Of a stretch of 64,000 nt of DNA, positions 1 through 8,291 are shown piece by piece. Origin of the DNA: JAAYAO01 sp051133435 (lineage in GTDB: Bacteria > Actinomycetota > Actinomycetes > Propionibacteriales > Propionibacteriaceae). The translations under genes were made by a program, and so were the position numbers. Every line of letters starts with the position of its first letter. Position 1 is the first letter of the stretch. Under the pieces are notes generated by a model. It was not told the origin of the DNA. It made no database searches and was given only the letters and a program-made list of their open reading frames with translations. Location: positions 248,001 through 312,000 of the forward strand of contig NZ_JBPGNY010000002.1 in assembly GCF_051133435.1 (NCBI RefSeq). Reading direction: 5' to 3'.

Positions 1-179
1 CCTCGCTCGCCCAGTGGGACGGCGCCGCCCGTGAGGCCTACCGCGCCGCCAAGTCCGAATGGGACGGTGCCGCGAACCACATGGGAGAGGTGATCGCCAA
101 GATGCAGCAGGTGATGACCCAGATCTCCGAGAACTACGACTCCAACGAGCGAGCCATCCAGGGTTCTTGGGGCGCCTGA
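1..179 (+). CDS. WXG100 family type VII secretion protein (5' partial)
   Basis: The last 58 codons of a gene that begins left of the window; the frame starts at position 3 and ends in TGA at 177-179. The visible protein opens just before a W-D-G turn, followed by an amphipathic helix and a short Trp-Gly-Ala tail. This fits the second half of an ESAT-6/CFP-10-like helical hairpin, secreted as a small dimer by ESX-type machinery. The following genes also carry WXG-type features, which supports the call. The N-terminal half is not visible, so the total length (usually about 100 residues) cannot be checked. Confidence 0.8.
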   Translation, partial: SLAQWDGAAREAYRAAKSEWDGAANHMGEVIAKMQQVMTQISENYDSNERAIQGSWGA

Positions 180-212
180 TTCCTCTCTGACGTGCGGATC
201 AGCACCCCGCCC

Positions 213-250
213 ACGGTGGGTGTGTCGACTACGGTTGACGCGCCCACCGT
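213..250 (+). terminator. Intercistronic hairpin with UACG tetraloop
   Basis: A 17-bp stem (213-229 with 234-250, three G-U wobbles) closes on a TACG loop between a C and a G, the classic very stable UNCG tetraloop. It is followed by TTTCGG rather than a long T run. It lies between the WXG100 gene and the next gene of the same cluster. It may be a partial terminator or an mRNA-stabilising 3' end that lets the WXG100 transcript accumulate separately. Confidence 0.6.
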
Positions 251-316
251 TTCGGCCGTCCGGGGCCGCATCGCGGCCCACCACACCTTTGGCGTCACCC
301 CCGAATGGAGCAATCC

Positions 317-682
317 GTGACCGACGACTCCCGAATCAAATCCAACGTCACAGTCGACCCCGGGAGCATTGCTGCTTTTGCCACCTTTCTCGACGAGATG
401 CTCGACGAGATCCGCGACATCGAAGACCGCCTGGAGCCCTTCGCCACCGGGGTGAAGAAAGTTGACTTCGGTGAATTCCAGACCAGCTCCGGTGCCCAGT
501 CGCGGCACCTCACCTTGGCCGAGAAGGCTCACGAGAACGTCCGCACCCTGGCCGGACGCACCGAAGAACTCGTGCACGGTACCGACGAACTCGCCCGCCA
601 GTACGCAAACCTGTCGGCGTTGAACGGCACCCGGGCCAATGAGATCACCACCGCGCTGAACCAACCCGTCAAGGAGGCCTGA
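317..682 (+). CDS. Small helical protein of the type VII secretion cluster
   Basis: A 121-residue, mostly helical, acidic protein without signal peptide or membrane segment. I do not recognise a named family. Its size, helical pattern and position between a WXG100 gene and a large WXG-motif protein suggest an ESX-associated substrate or chaperone-like partner. GTG at 317 is preferred because GGAG at 307-310 lies six bases upstream; ATG at 305 is in frame but has no ribosome-binding site. The stop overlaps the next start codon by one base (TGATG), so the two genes are probably translationally coupled. Confidence 0.65.
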   Translation: MTDDSRIKSNVTVDPGSIAAFATFLDEMLDEIRDIEDRLEPFATGVKKVDFGEFQTSSGAQSRHLTLAEKAHENVRTLAGRTEELVHGTDELARQYANLSALNGTRANEITTALNQPVKEA

Positions 683-2322
683 TGCAGCCGCATACGAGGA
701 TTCACGACGGTGGCGGCGGTTCCAACCTGTACGGCCGCACCCAGCGCGAGTTGCTGGCCTATGTCGCCTCCCCCGCCCTGAACACGCTGGACGAGGCCCA
801 CGACATGTGGAAGGACGTTTCCACCCGGGCCGGGCAGATCCGCGAGCTGATCATCCAGCGGCTCGACCGGTTGACCGCCGAGGGCGGCTGGACCGGGGCC
901 GGCGCGGAGGCCTACCGGACGATGATCACCGACGATCTGGTGCGTCATCTGACCGCACTGGAGGACACCGCCGACGACTACGCCAAGAAGTTGTCCCCGG
1001 TCACCGGCGCGATCTCGACGTCCTGGCGCACCGCCGAGCAGAACAACATCCCCTGGGATGTGCAGACCCAATGGAAGACCCGCCGGCAGCATGTCGACCA
1101 GAGCATCTTCGGCAAGTTCGACGAGTTCTTCACCGGTGAGGACGAGGCCTACGAGGAAGCCAAGGCCAACGCGCCGACCGAGGTCGTCGACGGCAATGAA
1201 GCGATCGTGAAGACCGTTCCGAAGCCGGAGTGGGATTCCGCGCTGGCGGCGAACCCCGACCTCCCGCCCCCGCTGATCTTCCAGGCCGTGTCGTCGCCGG
1301 TGACCCGGTTGACCCATCAGTTCGACCGGTTGCTCGAGTGGGTGCACCTCAACGACACACCGCACAGCAATGTGCAGGGCGCCGCGCTGTCGGTCGAGAC
1401 GGCGATGTCGGACTACCAGCCCGATGACTTCCCCACCTTCGAGTATCGCGGTGGGGCTTACAGCGAAAAGCAGACCGACACCCCTGCTCCGCCGGCGCCC
1501 ACACCCCCCGGCGGTGGCGGCGGCAGCGGTGGTGGCGGCGGTGGCAGCACCACTCCGCCCGGCGGCGGTGGCGGAGGCGACACGACTCCCCCCGGCGGCG
1601 GTGGCGGTGGTGGCGGCAGCACCACTCCGCCCGGTGGCGGTGGTGGCGGTGGCGGAGGCCCGGTGCCGATGCCTCCGCCCGGTGGCCCGATCGACGACCC
1701 GCCCGGTGGCTGGGTCGGACCCCCGCCCGAGGGGCCCATTGTCGAGGTGCCCATCGTGGACGACCCGCCCCGCGGGCCGATCATCGAGGCTCCCGAAGTC
1801 CCGATCGTCGAACCTCCCGGTGGGATCGGTGATCCGCCGGGTGGACCGATCGAGCCTCCCGGTGGCCCGATCGGCGAGCGTGACCCCGGAACCTCTCCGG
1901 CCGGTCTCGGCGGGATCGGTGGCCCGGTCGGGTCGCCGGCTCCGACCGGTGCGGTGATGACCGGTTCCCCGGCCCCGCAGCCGGGTGGCATCGGTGCGAT
2001 GGGCAGCCCGATGGCCGCCGGAATGATGGGTGGCGGTGCGATGGCAGGCTCCCCGGGCACCAGCTTCCAGGTCAACGGCGCCGGCCGCGCGACGGTGAAC
2101 CCCGGCTCGACCGGAAACATCGCCGGTTCGGGTTCGGGTGGCGACGGTGCCGGACGCGGCGGTGGTTCCGGCATGGGCGGTGGCGCCCCGATGGCCGGTC
2201 GCCGCCAGAACCAGCGCAAGGACGAGGAAGAAGAGGTCGACGAGACCGAGGGCGTGTGGCTGGAGGAAGAGGAGAGCGTGTGGGGTGACGGTCAATCCGC
2301 TCCCCCGCCGGTGATCCGCTGA
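682..2322 (+). CDS. Large WXG-motif protein with Pro/Gly-rich tail, probable type VII secretion substrate
   Basis: 546 residues. The N-terminal ~260 residues are helical and contain a W-T-G turn followed by A-E-A-Y-R at about residues 73-81, typical of WXG100/PPE-like secreted proteins. From about residue 270 the chain becomes low complexity: poly-Gly blocks, then PPGGP-type repeats, then Gly/Met/Ser-rich stretches. It ends in an acidic segment with Trp residues (E-G-V-W, S-V-W-G). The start at 682 has AAGGAGG at 671-677. No signal peptide or membrane segment is present. Function beyond secretion is unknown; PPE-like actinobacterial proteins often act at the cell surface. Confidence 0.7.
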   Translation: MQPHTRIHDGGGGSNLYGRTQRELLAYVASPALNTLDEAHDMWKDVSTRAGQIRELIIQRLDRLTAEGGWTGAGAEAYRTMITDDLVRHLTALEDTADDYAKKLSPVTGAISTSWRTAEQNNIPWDVQTQWKTRRQHVDQSIFGKFDEFFTGEDEAYEEAKANAPTEVVDGNEAIVKTVPKPEWDSALAANPDLPPPLIFQAVSSPVTRLTHQFDRLLEWVHLNDTPHSNVQGAALSVETAMSDYQPDDFPTFEYRGGAYSEKQTDTPAPPAPTPPGGGGGSGGGGGGSTTPPGGGGGGDTTPPGGGGGGGGSTTPPGGGGGGGGGPVPMPPPGGPIDDPPGGWVGPPPEGPIVEVPIVDDPPRGPIIEAPEVPIVEPPGGIGDPPGGPIEPPGGPIGERDPGTSPAGLGGIGGPVGSPAPTGAVMTGSPAPQPGGIGAMGSPMAAGMMGGGAMAGSPGTSFQVNGAGRATVNPGSTGNIAGSGSGGDGAGRGGGSGMGGGAPMAGRRQNQRKDEEEEVDETEGVWLEEEESVWGDGQSAPPPVIR

Positions 2323-2333
2323 CCTCAACCGCA

Positions 2334-2372
2334 CCAGTGGCCCGTCCCGAATCAGTCGGGGCGGGCCACTGG
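2334..2372. terminator. Bidirectional terminator hairpin
   Basis: A 17-bp stem (2334-2350 with 2356-2372, one G-U wobble) with a five-base loop sits in the 60-bp gap between two convergent genes. It should stop transcription from both sides, although no long T run follows. Confidence 0.7.
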
Positions 2373-2382
2373 CATCTGGGTG

Positions 2383-3258
2383 CTATTTCAGCAGCCGGGA
2401 CATTCGCCGATCTGCCAGCGGCTTGCCGTCGGTCTGGCAGGTCGGGCAGTACTGCCAGGACGAGTCGCTGAACGACACCTCGGCCACGGTGTCCCCGCAC
2501 ACCGGGCAGGCCTCTCCGGTACGTCCGTGCACCCGCATCCCGCTGCGTTTGGTGTCCTTGAGGTCGGTCGGTTCCACCCCGTCGGCACGGTCGGCGGCCT
2601 CCTGCAGCACTTGGCGCAGCACCGTCCACAGGTGTTCCACCCCGCCGGCATCGAGGCTGTTGGCCGGGGTGTAGGGGCTCATCTTGGCGGTGTGCAGAAT
2701 CTCGTCCGACCAGGCATTGCCGATGCCGGCGATCAAGCGTTGGTCGCGCAGCACGGTCTTGATCCGGGTGCGGCCCTGCCCGGCCAGAATCTCGCCCAGC
2801 GCATCGGCGTCGAAGCTGTCGGCCAGCGGGTCGGGGCCCAACTCGGCGAGCAGCGGAATCTCCCCCGGGTCGTGCACCACCCAGATCGCGGCATGCCGCT
2901 GGGTACCGGCCTCGGTGATCTCGACACAGGTGTCGTCGTCGAAACCGATCCGCAACAGCAACGGACCCTTGCCACCGAGGCGGGGCGGTTTGGCCGGGGT
3001 GGGCCCGGTACGCACCCAGCCGGCGCGGGCCAGGTGCACCACCAACCAGTGCGGTTGTTCGTCCACCAGCACCGACCAGGCCAGGAACTTGCCGAACCGG
3101 CAGACCTCGTCGACCGTGCCGCCGATCAGCGCGGTCAGGGGTGGGTCGTAGGTTTTCAGCGCCGCGATCGCCGCCGGGTCGGCGCGGGTCACCGTCCGGC
3201 CGGCGCATCGCTCGGCCAGGTGGGAACGCAACGCCTCGACCTCGGGTAGTTCGGGCAT
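2383..3258 (-). CDS. Fpg/Nei family DNA glycosylase
   Basis: 291 residues, the usual size for the MutM/Nei superfamily of bifunctional base-excision DNA glycosylase/AP lyases. The N-terminus M-P-E-L-P-E supplies the catalytic Pro2 and Glu3. Lys57 lies in R-F-G-K-F, as in formamidopyrimidine glycosylases. The helix-two-turn-helix is seen as I-A-G-I-G-N-A-W-S-D-E. The C-terminus has a four-Cys zinc finger (CPVC and CPTC about 20 residues apart). Actinobacteria carry several paralogues that differ in lesion choice, so I do not assign fpg or nei. It is a lone gene with Aat upstream on the same strand. Confidence 0.9.
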   Translation of the reverse strand: MPELPEVEALRSHLAERCAGRTVTRADPAAIAALKTYDPPLTALIGGTVDEVCRFGKFLAWSVLVDEQPHWLVVHLARAGWVRTGPTPAKPPRLGGKGPLLLRIGFDDDTCVEITEAGTQRHAAIWVVHDPGEIPLLAELGPDPLADSFDADALGEILAGQGRTRIKTVLRDQRLIAGIGNAWSDEILHTAKMSPYTPANSLDAGGVEHLWTVLRQVLQEAADRADGVEPTDLKDTKRSGMRVHGRTGEACPVCGDTVAEVSFSDSSWQYCPTCQTDGKPLADRRMSRLLK

Positions 3259-3270
3259 ATCGCCATCGTG

Positions 3271-3945
3271 TCACCCGGGCGGCGAACCGGTCCAGGGTGG
3301 TTGCGCCGGCCAGGGTCCGCCGGGCCGGGCGGCGGCGTGGGCGGCGGCGCGCAGATAGATCTCGCGGGGCATCTCGATCGCCCCGAGGCTTTCCAGGTGC
3401 GGGGTCTGCCATTGCACGTCCAGCAGGACATCGCCGATCCGTTGCATCGTGAACACCAGGGCCATCAGCGCGACCTTGGAGGCGTCGGTGCCGTACTCGG
3501 GGTCGTGGAACATCGATTCGCCCGCGAACAACCGCCCGACCCGCACCCCGTACAGGCCACCGGCCAGCCGGCCCTGTTCATCCCACACCTCGATCGAGTG
3601 CACGAACCCCAGCCGGTGCAATTCCAGGTAGAGCCGGGTGATGTCGTCGCTGATCCACCAACCCGGACGGGTCGGGTCGGCACAACGGCGGATCACCTCG
3701 GCACAGGCCCGGTTGGAGCTGATCGTGTACTTGCGGGCCGATCGCCGCAGGGAGCGGGAGATGTGCATCCCGTGCAACGGCACAATGGCCCGGTTCAGCG
3801 GGGAGAACCAGCCGAAGACGTCCTCGATCGGCATCGGGAAGACCCCCTCCCGGTAGCCGGCCACCAGCATCTCGGGGGTCGGCTCTTCCGACCAGCCGAT
3901 CAGATCGTCGTCCGGCCAGTACTCGGGGTCACCGAAGATGGACAC
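3271..3945 (-). CDS. aat: Leucyl/phenylalanyl-tRNA-protein transferase
   Basis: 224 residues. Aat transfers Leu or Phe from aminoacyl-tRNA to the N-terminal Arg or Lys of proteins, marking them for ClpS/ClpAP (N-degron pathway). Family hallmarks are visible: F-P-M-P, G-W-F-S-P near residue 45, and G-E-S-M-F-H in the centre. The GTG at 3945 is chosen because V-S-I-F-G begins the conserved region; the ATG at 4041 would overlap the divergent gene at 4024 and adds 32 residues unlike the family. A C-A-C-A-A-T box lies only a few bases upstream of this GTG, so a leaderless start is possible. Confidence 0.92.
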   Translation of the reverse strand: MSIFGDPEYWPDDDLIGWSEEPTPEMLVAGYREGVFPMPIEDVFGWFSPLNRAIVPLHGMHISRSLRRSARKYTISSNRACAEVIRRCADPTRPGWWISDDITRLYLELHRLGFVHSIEVWDEQGRLAGGLYGVRVGRLFAGESMFHDPEYGTDASKVALMALVFTMQRIGDVLLDVQWQTPHLESLGAIEMPREIYLRAAAHAAARPGGPWPAQPPWTGSPPG

Positions 3946-4023
3946 GCACCGATTGTGCCCCGTCCCGGGCTCGGGTTGGTGGGCCTGCGTACTCTGGGGA
4001 TGTTCATAACTCAGGAGGGGCCC

Positions 4024-4695
4024 ATGGCCAACGACATGCACAACTTGGCTCTGGTCCCGTTGGCGAGGATCGCCCCGTCACCGGTGACCAAGACGCTGCG
4101 CCGCATTCTGGAAGCCGGCATCGACGGCGCCGGCCCCCTGCCCACCGCGAAGTCCGCCGCCGCCGGCCACTTGGGCCGGTCCCGTGATGTCGACGTGGCG
4201 ATCGACCGGCTGATCCTGACCCACACCGGGTTGGCCAGCGCCCAGGGCTTCGCGACGAATATCGGCGGCATCATCACCACTGCGGTGACCCTGCCGGCGA
4301 ACATTGTCGGGCTGGCCGTGGTGCAGGTGCGCATGTTGGCCGCGATCGCCCACCTGCGTGGCTACGACGTGGGTGACTCCCGGGTGCGTACTGCGGTGGT
4401 GATGTGCCTGCTCGGCGACGACATCGGTTCGCTGATCAACGACGAGCACCTGCCGTCCTCACCGATGGCGGTGGCGACCGCGCCGGTGTTCGACCCCGAG
4501 TTGGATCACAAGGTCGCCCAACTGGTGCTGGCCGGGCTGTTCTCCCAAAGCAGCGGCAAGCGGCTGACCGTCCTGGCCGGCAAGCGCGTCCCCCTGCTCG
4601 GTGGCGGGGTCGGCGCCGTGGTCGACGGGTACGCCACCCACCGGCTCGGGCAGTACGCCAAGGAAGCCTTCGTGGCCCGCCGCGCCCTGCGCTGA
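4024..4695 (+). CDS. EcsC-like protein
   Basis: 223 residues. The centre holds a Gly-rich, moderately hydrophobic stretch (N-I-G-G-I-I-T-T-A-V-T-L-P-A-N) followed by a predicted helical pair, resembling the EcsC family (named after a protein of unknown function in the Bacillus ecs operon). Start ATG 4024 has AGGAGGGG immediately upstream. It is divergent from aat. No catalytic motif is visible. Confidence in the family is moderate and the function is unknown. Confidence 0.6.
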   Translation: MANDMHNLALVPLARIAPSPVTKTLRRILEAGIDGAGPLPTAKSAAAGHLGRSRDVDVAIDRLILTHTGLASAQGFATNIGGIITTAVTLPANIVGLAVVQVRMLAAIAHLRGYDVGDSRVRTAVVMCLLGDDIGSLINDEHLPSSPMAVATAPVFDPELDHKVAQLVLAGLFSQSSGKRLTVLAGKRVPLLGGGVGAVVDGYATHRLGQYAKEAFVARRALR

Positions 4696-4811
4696 GAGGC
4701 TTTACCGCTCCCACTGGGCGGGAAAGGAATTTCTCGCAGGTCCCCCTCTGTTGTTGAGATTCGGCGGACGGCAGCCCGACCGTGGCATGCCACCGACGCA
4801 GGAGAATCGCA

Positions 4812-6428
4812 ATGAAGCGACAGAGACTCACCACGGCCGCCGCTTTGCTGGCCGCGTGCGCGCTGGCTTTCACCGCATGCGCGCGCAATGAACCGGGAGA
4901 GCCGGGCGAAAAGGGCCCGGACGAGAAGACCGCCGACTATTACACCCCCGGGGTGTACGACAAGGAAACCCCCGGGGAGCCGACCGACGGTGGCACCCTG
5001 ACCTTGGCCGACTACGCCGAAACCCGCAGCCTCGACCCGTCCAAGACCGTGGCCACCGGCTACTCGGGCGGCACCTCGCTGGTGGCGGTCTACGACCAAC
5101 TGGTGCGCTGGAACGTGCGCGAGCAGGAGTTCGAGCCGCGGTTGGCCGAATCGGTGGAGCCGAACGACGATTACACCGAGTGGACGATCAAGCTCCGCAA
5201 GGATGTGAAGTTCTCCGACGGCACCCCGGTGAATGCCGACGCCGTGATCGGCTCGTTCAACTACTACATCGAGAACAAGGGCTATGACCTGGCCGTGGTC
5301 GGGCCGCTGTGGGCCGGTGCCGAAAAGGTCGACGACGAAACCGTCAAGGTGAAGTTGCGCGCCGCGTGGGCCACCTTCCCCTTCGCGCTCGGCATGGGCA
5401 TGGGCTTCATCGTCGCCCCGGCCGCGATCGAGGGCGGACCGGACAACTTCAAGCCGATCGGCGCCGGTGCCTTCACCTTCGAGTCCTACAAGCCGCAGGA
5501 AGAACTCGTCCTGGCCGCCAACCCGGAATACTGGGATGGCAAGCCGCACCTGGAGAAGCTGCGCATGGTGTGGCTGGGTGCCGACGAGACCAAGAACGAA
5601 TCCCTGCAGTCCAATGCCGTGCAGGCGATGGTGGTGCGTGACATCCGCATCGTGAAGCAGATTCGTGAGGCCGACGGTTCGGGCTGGGTGTCGCTGGACA
5701 ACATGGGCAACATGATCAACGTCAACCACGCCGAGGGCCGGCCCGGCGCCAACCCGAAGGTGGCCAAGGCGATCGCCCACGCCATCGATGAGCAGGCGCT
5801 CTACGACCGGATCTACGACGGCGAGGGGCTGCCCACCAAGCACATCTTCGGCAAGGAATCCCGCTGGCACAACGCCGACGCCGAGGCTCCCGAGTACGAC
5901 ATCGAGCAGGCCAAGAAGCTGCTCGAGGAGGCCAAGTCCGAGGGCTTCGACGGCAAGGTGGTGCTCACCTCCAGCGCCGACCCGATCTCGCGCGACCAGG
6001 CCATGGTGCTGAAGGCCCAGTTGGAGGCGGCCGGCTTCACGGTGGAGAACGATCTGGTGCGGTCGATCGCCGACATCACCAACAAGATCTACATCGAGCG
6101 CAACTACGACTTCGCCCGTAGCGCGCTGTCGGTGACCGAGGCCGATCCGTTCTGGCGGCTGTACAGCAGCTTCTACTCCACGGCGGCAAGTAACTCCTCC
6201 GGCTACGCCGACAAGGATTACGACGCCATGGTCGACGAGTTGCGCAGCACCGATATGGACGATCGCGAGGAGATCGTGAAGAAGATCGAGCAGAAGTTCC
6301 TGGAGGACCTGCCCGCGATCAGCCTGGCCAACAACGCCAACATGGTGGCCTGGTCGAACAACGTGTTCGGGGTGCAGCCCACCAACGACGCGATGCTCGG
6401 CTTCGAGAAGGCCTGGATCGCCAACTGA
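4812..6428 (+). CDS. Family-5 solute-binding lipoprotein, paralogue 1
   Basis: 538 residues. A lysine/arginine start, a hydrophobic stretch and a lipobox ending A-F-T-A-C put lipid attachment near Cys22. The rest is an extracytoplasmic SBP_bac_5 (peptide/nickel/opine-type) binding protein: Y-S-G-G-T-S near the N-terminus, F-S-D-G-T-P-V-N-A-D-A-V, G-A-G-A-F and a C-terminal region ending A-W-I-A-N. Start ATG 4812 has AGGAG at 4800. Two close paralogues follow at 6611 and 12356, but no ABC permease or ATPase is seen in the window, so the transporter partner must be elsewhere. The ligand is unknown. Confidence 0.88.
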   Translation: MKRQRLTTAAALLAACALAFTACARNEPGEPGEKGPDEKTADYYTPGVYDKETPGEPTDGGTLTLADYAETRSLDPSKTVATGYSGGTSLVAVYDQLVRWNVREQEFEPRLAESVEPNDDYTEWTIKLRKDVKFSDGTPVNADAVIGSFNYYIENKGYDLAVVGPLWAGAEKVDDETVKVKLRAAWATFPFALGMGMGFIVAPAAIEGGPDNFKPIGAGAFTFESYKPQEELVLAANPEYWDGKPHLEKLRMVWLGADETKNESLQSNAVQAMVVRDIRIVKQIREADGSGWVSLDNMGNMINVNHAEGRPGANPKVAKAIAHAIDEQALYDRIYDGEGLPTKHIFGKESRWHNADAEAPEYDIEQAKKLLEEAKSEGFDGKVVLTSSADPISRDQAMVLKAQLEAAGFTVENDLVRSIADITNKIYIERNYDFARSALSVTEADPFWRLYSSFYSTAASNSSGYADKDYDAMVDELRSTDMDDREEIVKKIEQKFLEDLPAISLANNANMVAWSNNVFGVQPTNDAMLGFEKAWIAN

Positions 6429-6450
6429 TCCGCACTTCGCGAAACATCTA

Positions 6451-6482
6451 GGGGGCTCCGGTTTCGGCCGGGGCCCCCTTTC
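6451..6482 (+). terminator. Rho-independent terminator after solute-binding protein 1
   Basis: An 11-bp GC-rich stem (6451-6461 with 6468-6478, one G-U wobble), a six-base loop and a following TTT. It lies 22 bases after the stop codon, so paralogue 1 is probably a single-gene transcript. Confidence 0.8.
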
Positions 6483-6610
6483 GCGTCCGAGCGCGTTACC
6501 GAATCGTTAGATAACGCTTACCGGCCATCGAGAGCGGAACGCTGAGCAAGCGGTTTCCTGTGTTGTTCTCTCCGGCAACACTCGCAAGACAAACCGGGGG
6601 ATTTCGACCC

Positions 6611-8224
6611 ATGAAGCGTTCCAGACTCACCGCCCTCACCGCTCTCGCGGCAGCCGGCGCCATCGCCCTGTCCGCCTGTACCCGCGCCGAACCACCCGCC
6701 GAACCCGACGACCCCGCCCAGGGCACCAACTCGGTCTTCGAGCCGGGCTTCTTCGAGAAGGACGCCCCCGCAGAACCGACCGACGGTGGCACCCTGACCG
6801 TCGCCGACTACGCCGAAGCCCGCACCTTGGACCCCAGCCGGGCGATCGCCACCGGCTACTCGGGCGGTTCGTCCCTGATCGCGGTCTACGACCAACTCGT
6901 GCGCTGGAACCAGCGTGACCAGGCCTTCGAGAACCGGTTGGCCGAGTCGGTGGAGCCGAACGACGACTACACCGAGTGGACGATCACGCTGCGCAAGGAT
7001 GCGAAGTTCTCCGACGGCACCCCGGTGAATGCCGACGCGGTGATCGGCTCGTTCAACTACTACATCCAGAACAAGGGCTTCGACCTGGGTGTGGTCGGTT
7101 CCAAGTGGGGTGGCGCCGAGAAGGTCGACGACACCACGGTCAAGGTGAAGCTGCGCGAATCGTGGGCGACTTTCCCCTTCGCGCTCGGCATGGGCATGGG
7201 CTTCATCGTCGCCCCGGCGGCGATCGAGGGCGGGCCGGACAACTTCAAGCCGATCGGCGCCGGTGCCTTCACCTATGAGTCCTACAAGCCCCAGGAAGAA
7301 CTCGTCTTGGCCGCCAACCCCAACTTCTGGGAGGGCAAGCCGCACCTCGACAAGCTGCGCTTCGTCTGGGTCGGGGCCGATGAAACCAAGTACGACAGTC
7401 TCACCTCCAACAGCGTCCAGGTGGCGGTGATCCGCGACCTGCGGATGACCAAGCAGTCCCGCGAGGCCGATCACTCCGGCTGGCTGACCATCGAGTCGCT
7501 GGGCAACATCATCCAGGTGAACCAGGCCCAGGGCCGTCCGGGCAGTGATCCGGCCGTGTCGAAGGCCATCGCCCATGCGATCAACGAGGAGGAACTCTAC
7601 GACCGGGTCTTCGACGGTTTGGGTCTGCCCACCAAGCGACTTTTCCCGCCCGGTTCGGTGTGGCACAACGAGGACGTCGAGGCCCCGGAGTTCGACCCGG
7701 AGCAGGCCAAGAAGTACTTGGAAGAAGCGAAGGGCAACGGCTTCGACGGCACGGTGAAGATGATCAGCCTGGCCGATCCGATCTCGCGTGATCAGGGGCT
7801 CACCCTGCAGGCGCAACTCGAGGCCGCCGGTTTCAAGGTCGAGAACGACTTCGTGCGCACCGTCACCGACATCACCACCAAGATCCATATCGAGCGCGAC
7901 TTCGACTTCGCCCGCACTGCGCTGGCGATCAATGACGCCGACCCGTACTGGCGCTTGTACAGCGGCTTCCACTCCAAGTCGCCGGCCAATGCCTACGGCT
8001 ACGCCGACGATGAGTTCGACGCCCTGCTCGAAGAACTGCAGGCCACCCCGGTCGACGAACGGGCCGATGTGCTCAAGCGCGTCGAGGAGCGGTTCCTGTC
8101 CGACCTCCCGGCGATCACCTTCGCCGGCAACGTCACCTTCATCGCCTGGCAGCAGAATGTGCACGGCGTGCAGCCGACCAATGATGCGATGGTCGGCTTC
8201 GAGAAGGCCTGGATCGCGAACTGA
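6611..8224 (+). CDS. Family-5 solute-binding lipoprotein, paralogue 2
   Basis: 537 residues with lipobox L-S-A-C and the same fold and motifs as the gene at 4812. Long stretches are identical in protein and nearly identical in DNA, notably the block around G-M-G-M-G-F-I-V-A-P-A-A-I-E-G-G. ATG 6611 is chosen because the signal peptide M-K-R-S-R begins there; the in-frame ATG at 6560 would put 17 residues in front of it. It has its own terminator, so it looks independently expressed. Ligand unknown; divergence from paralogue 1 suggests a related but different substrate or condition. Confidence 0.88.
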   Translation: MKRSRLTALTALAAAGAIALSACTRAEPPAEPDDPAQGTNSVFEPGFFEKDAPAEPTDGGTLTVADYAEARTLDPSRAIATGYSGGSSLIAVYDQLVRWNQRDQAFENRLAESVEPNDDYTEWTITLRKDAKFSDGTPVNADAVIGSFNYYIQNKGFDLGVVGSKWGGAEKVDDTTVKVKLRESWATFPFALGMGMGFIVAPAAIEGGPDNFKPIGAGAFTYESYKPQEELVLAANPNFWEGKPHLDKLRFVWVGADETKYDSLTSNSVQVAVIRDLRMTKQSREADHSGWLTIESLGNIIQVNQAQGRPGSDPAVSKAIAHAINEEELYDRVFDGLGLPTKRLFPPGSVWHNEDVEAPEFDPEQAKKYLEEAKGNGFDGTVKMISLADPISRDQGLTLQAQLEAAGFKVENDFVRTVTDITTKIHIERDFDFARTALAINDADPYWRLYSGFHSKSPANAYGYADDEFDALLEELQATPVDERADVLKRVEERFLSDLPAITFAGNVTFIAWQQNVHGVQPTNDAMVGFEKAWIAN

Positions 8225-8242
8225 GTCGCACCAGGCATTCCA

Positions 8243-8279
8243 GGGGGAGGCTCCGGCTCGGCCGGGGTCTCCCCCTTCG
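8243..8279 (+). terminator. Rho-independent terminator after solute-binding protein 2
   Basis: A 14-bp stem (8243-8256 with 8262-8275, two G-U wobbles), a five-base loop and a short TTC tail, 18 bases after the stop codon. It also lies at the 3' end of the convergent tetR gene. Confidence 0.75.
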
Positions 8280-8291
8280 CCGTCCGGTCGA

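Noticed and set aside
1500..1680. GGCGGTGG-rich repeats as a possible CRISPR or PE_PGRS-type element
   Set aside because: They are in-frame poly-Gly codons of the secreted protein with no regular spacers; no CRISPR array was found anywhere in the window.
529..2334. 601-residue reading frame on the minus strand opposite the WXG-motif protein
   Set aside because: It is a mirror of the Gly/Pro-rich coding strand; its Arg/Ala/Thr/Gly low-complexity protein, lack of ribosome-binding site and the good coding signals of the plus-strand gene argue against it.
6518..8164. 548-residue minus-strand frame opposite solute-binding protein 2 (similar frames exist opposite the other two)
   Set aside because: All three paralogues produce similar antisense frames because their codon usage is alike; the plus-strand proteins have signal peptides and known motifs.
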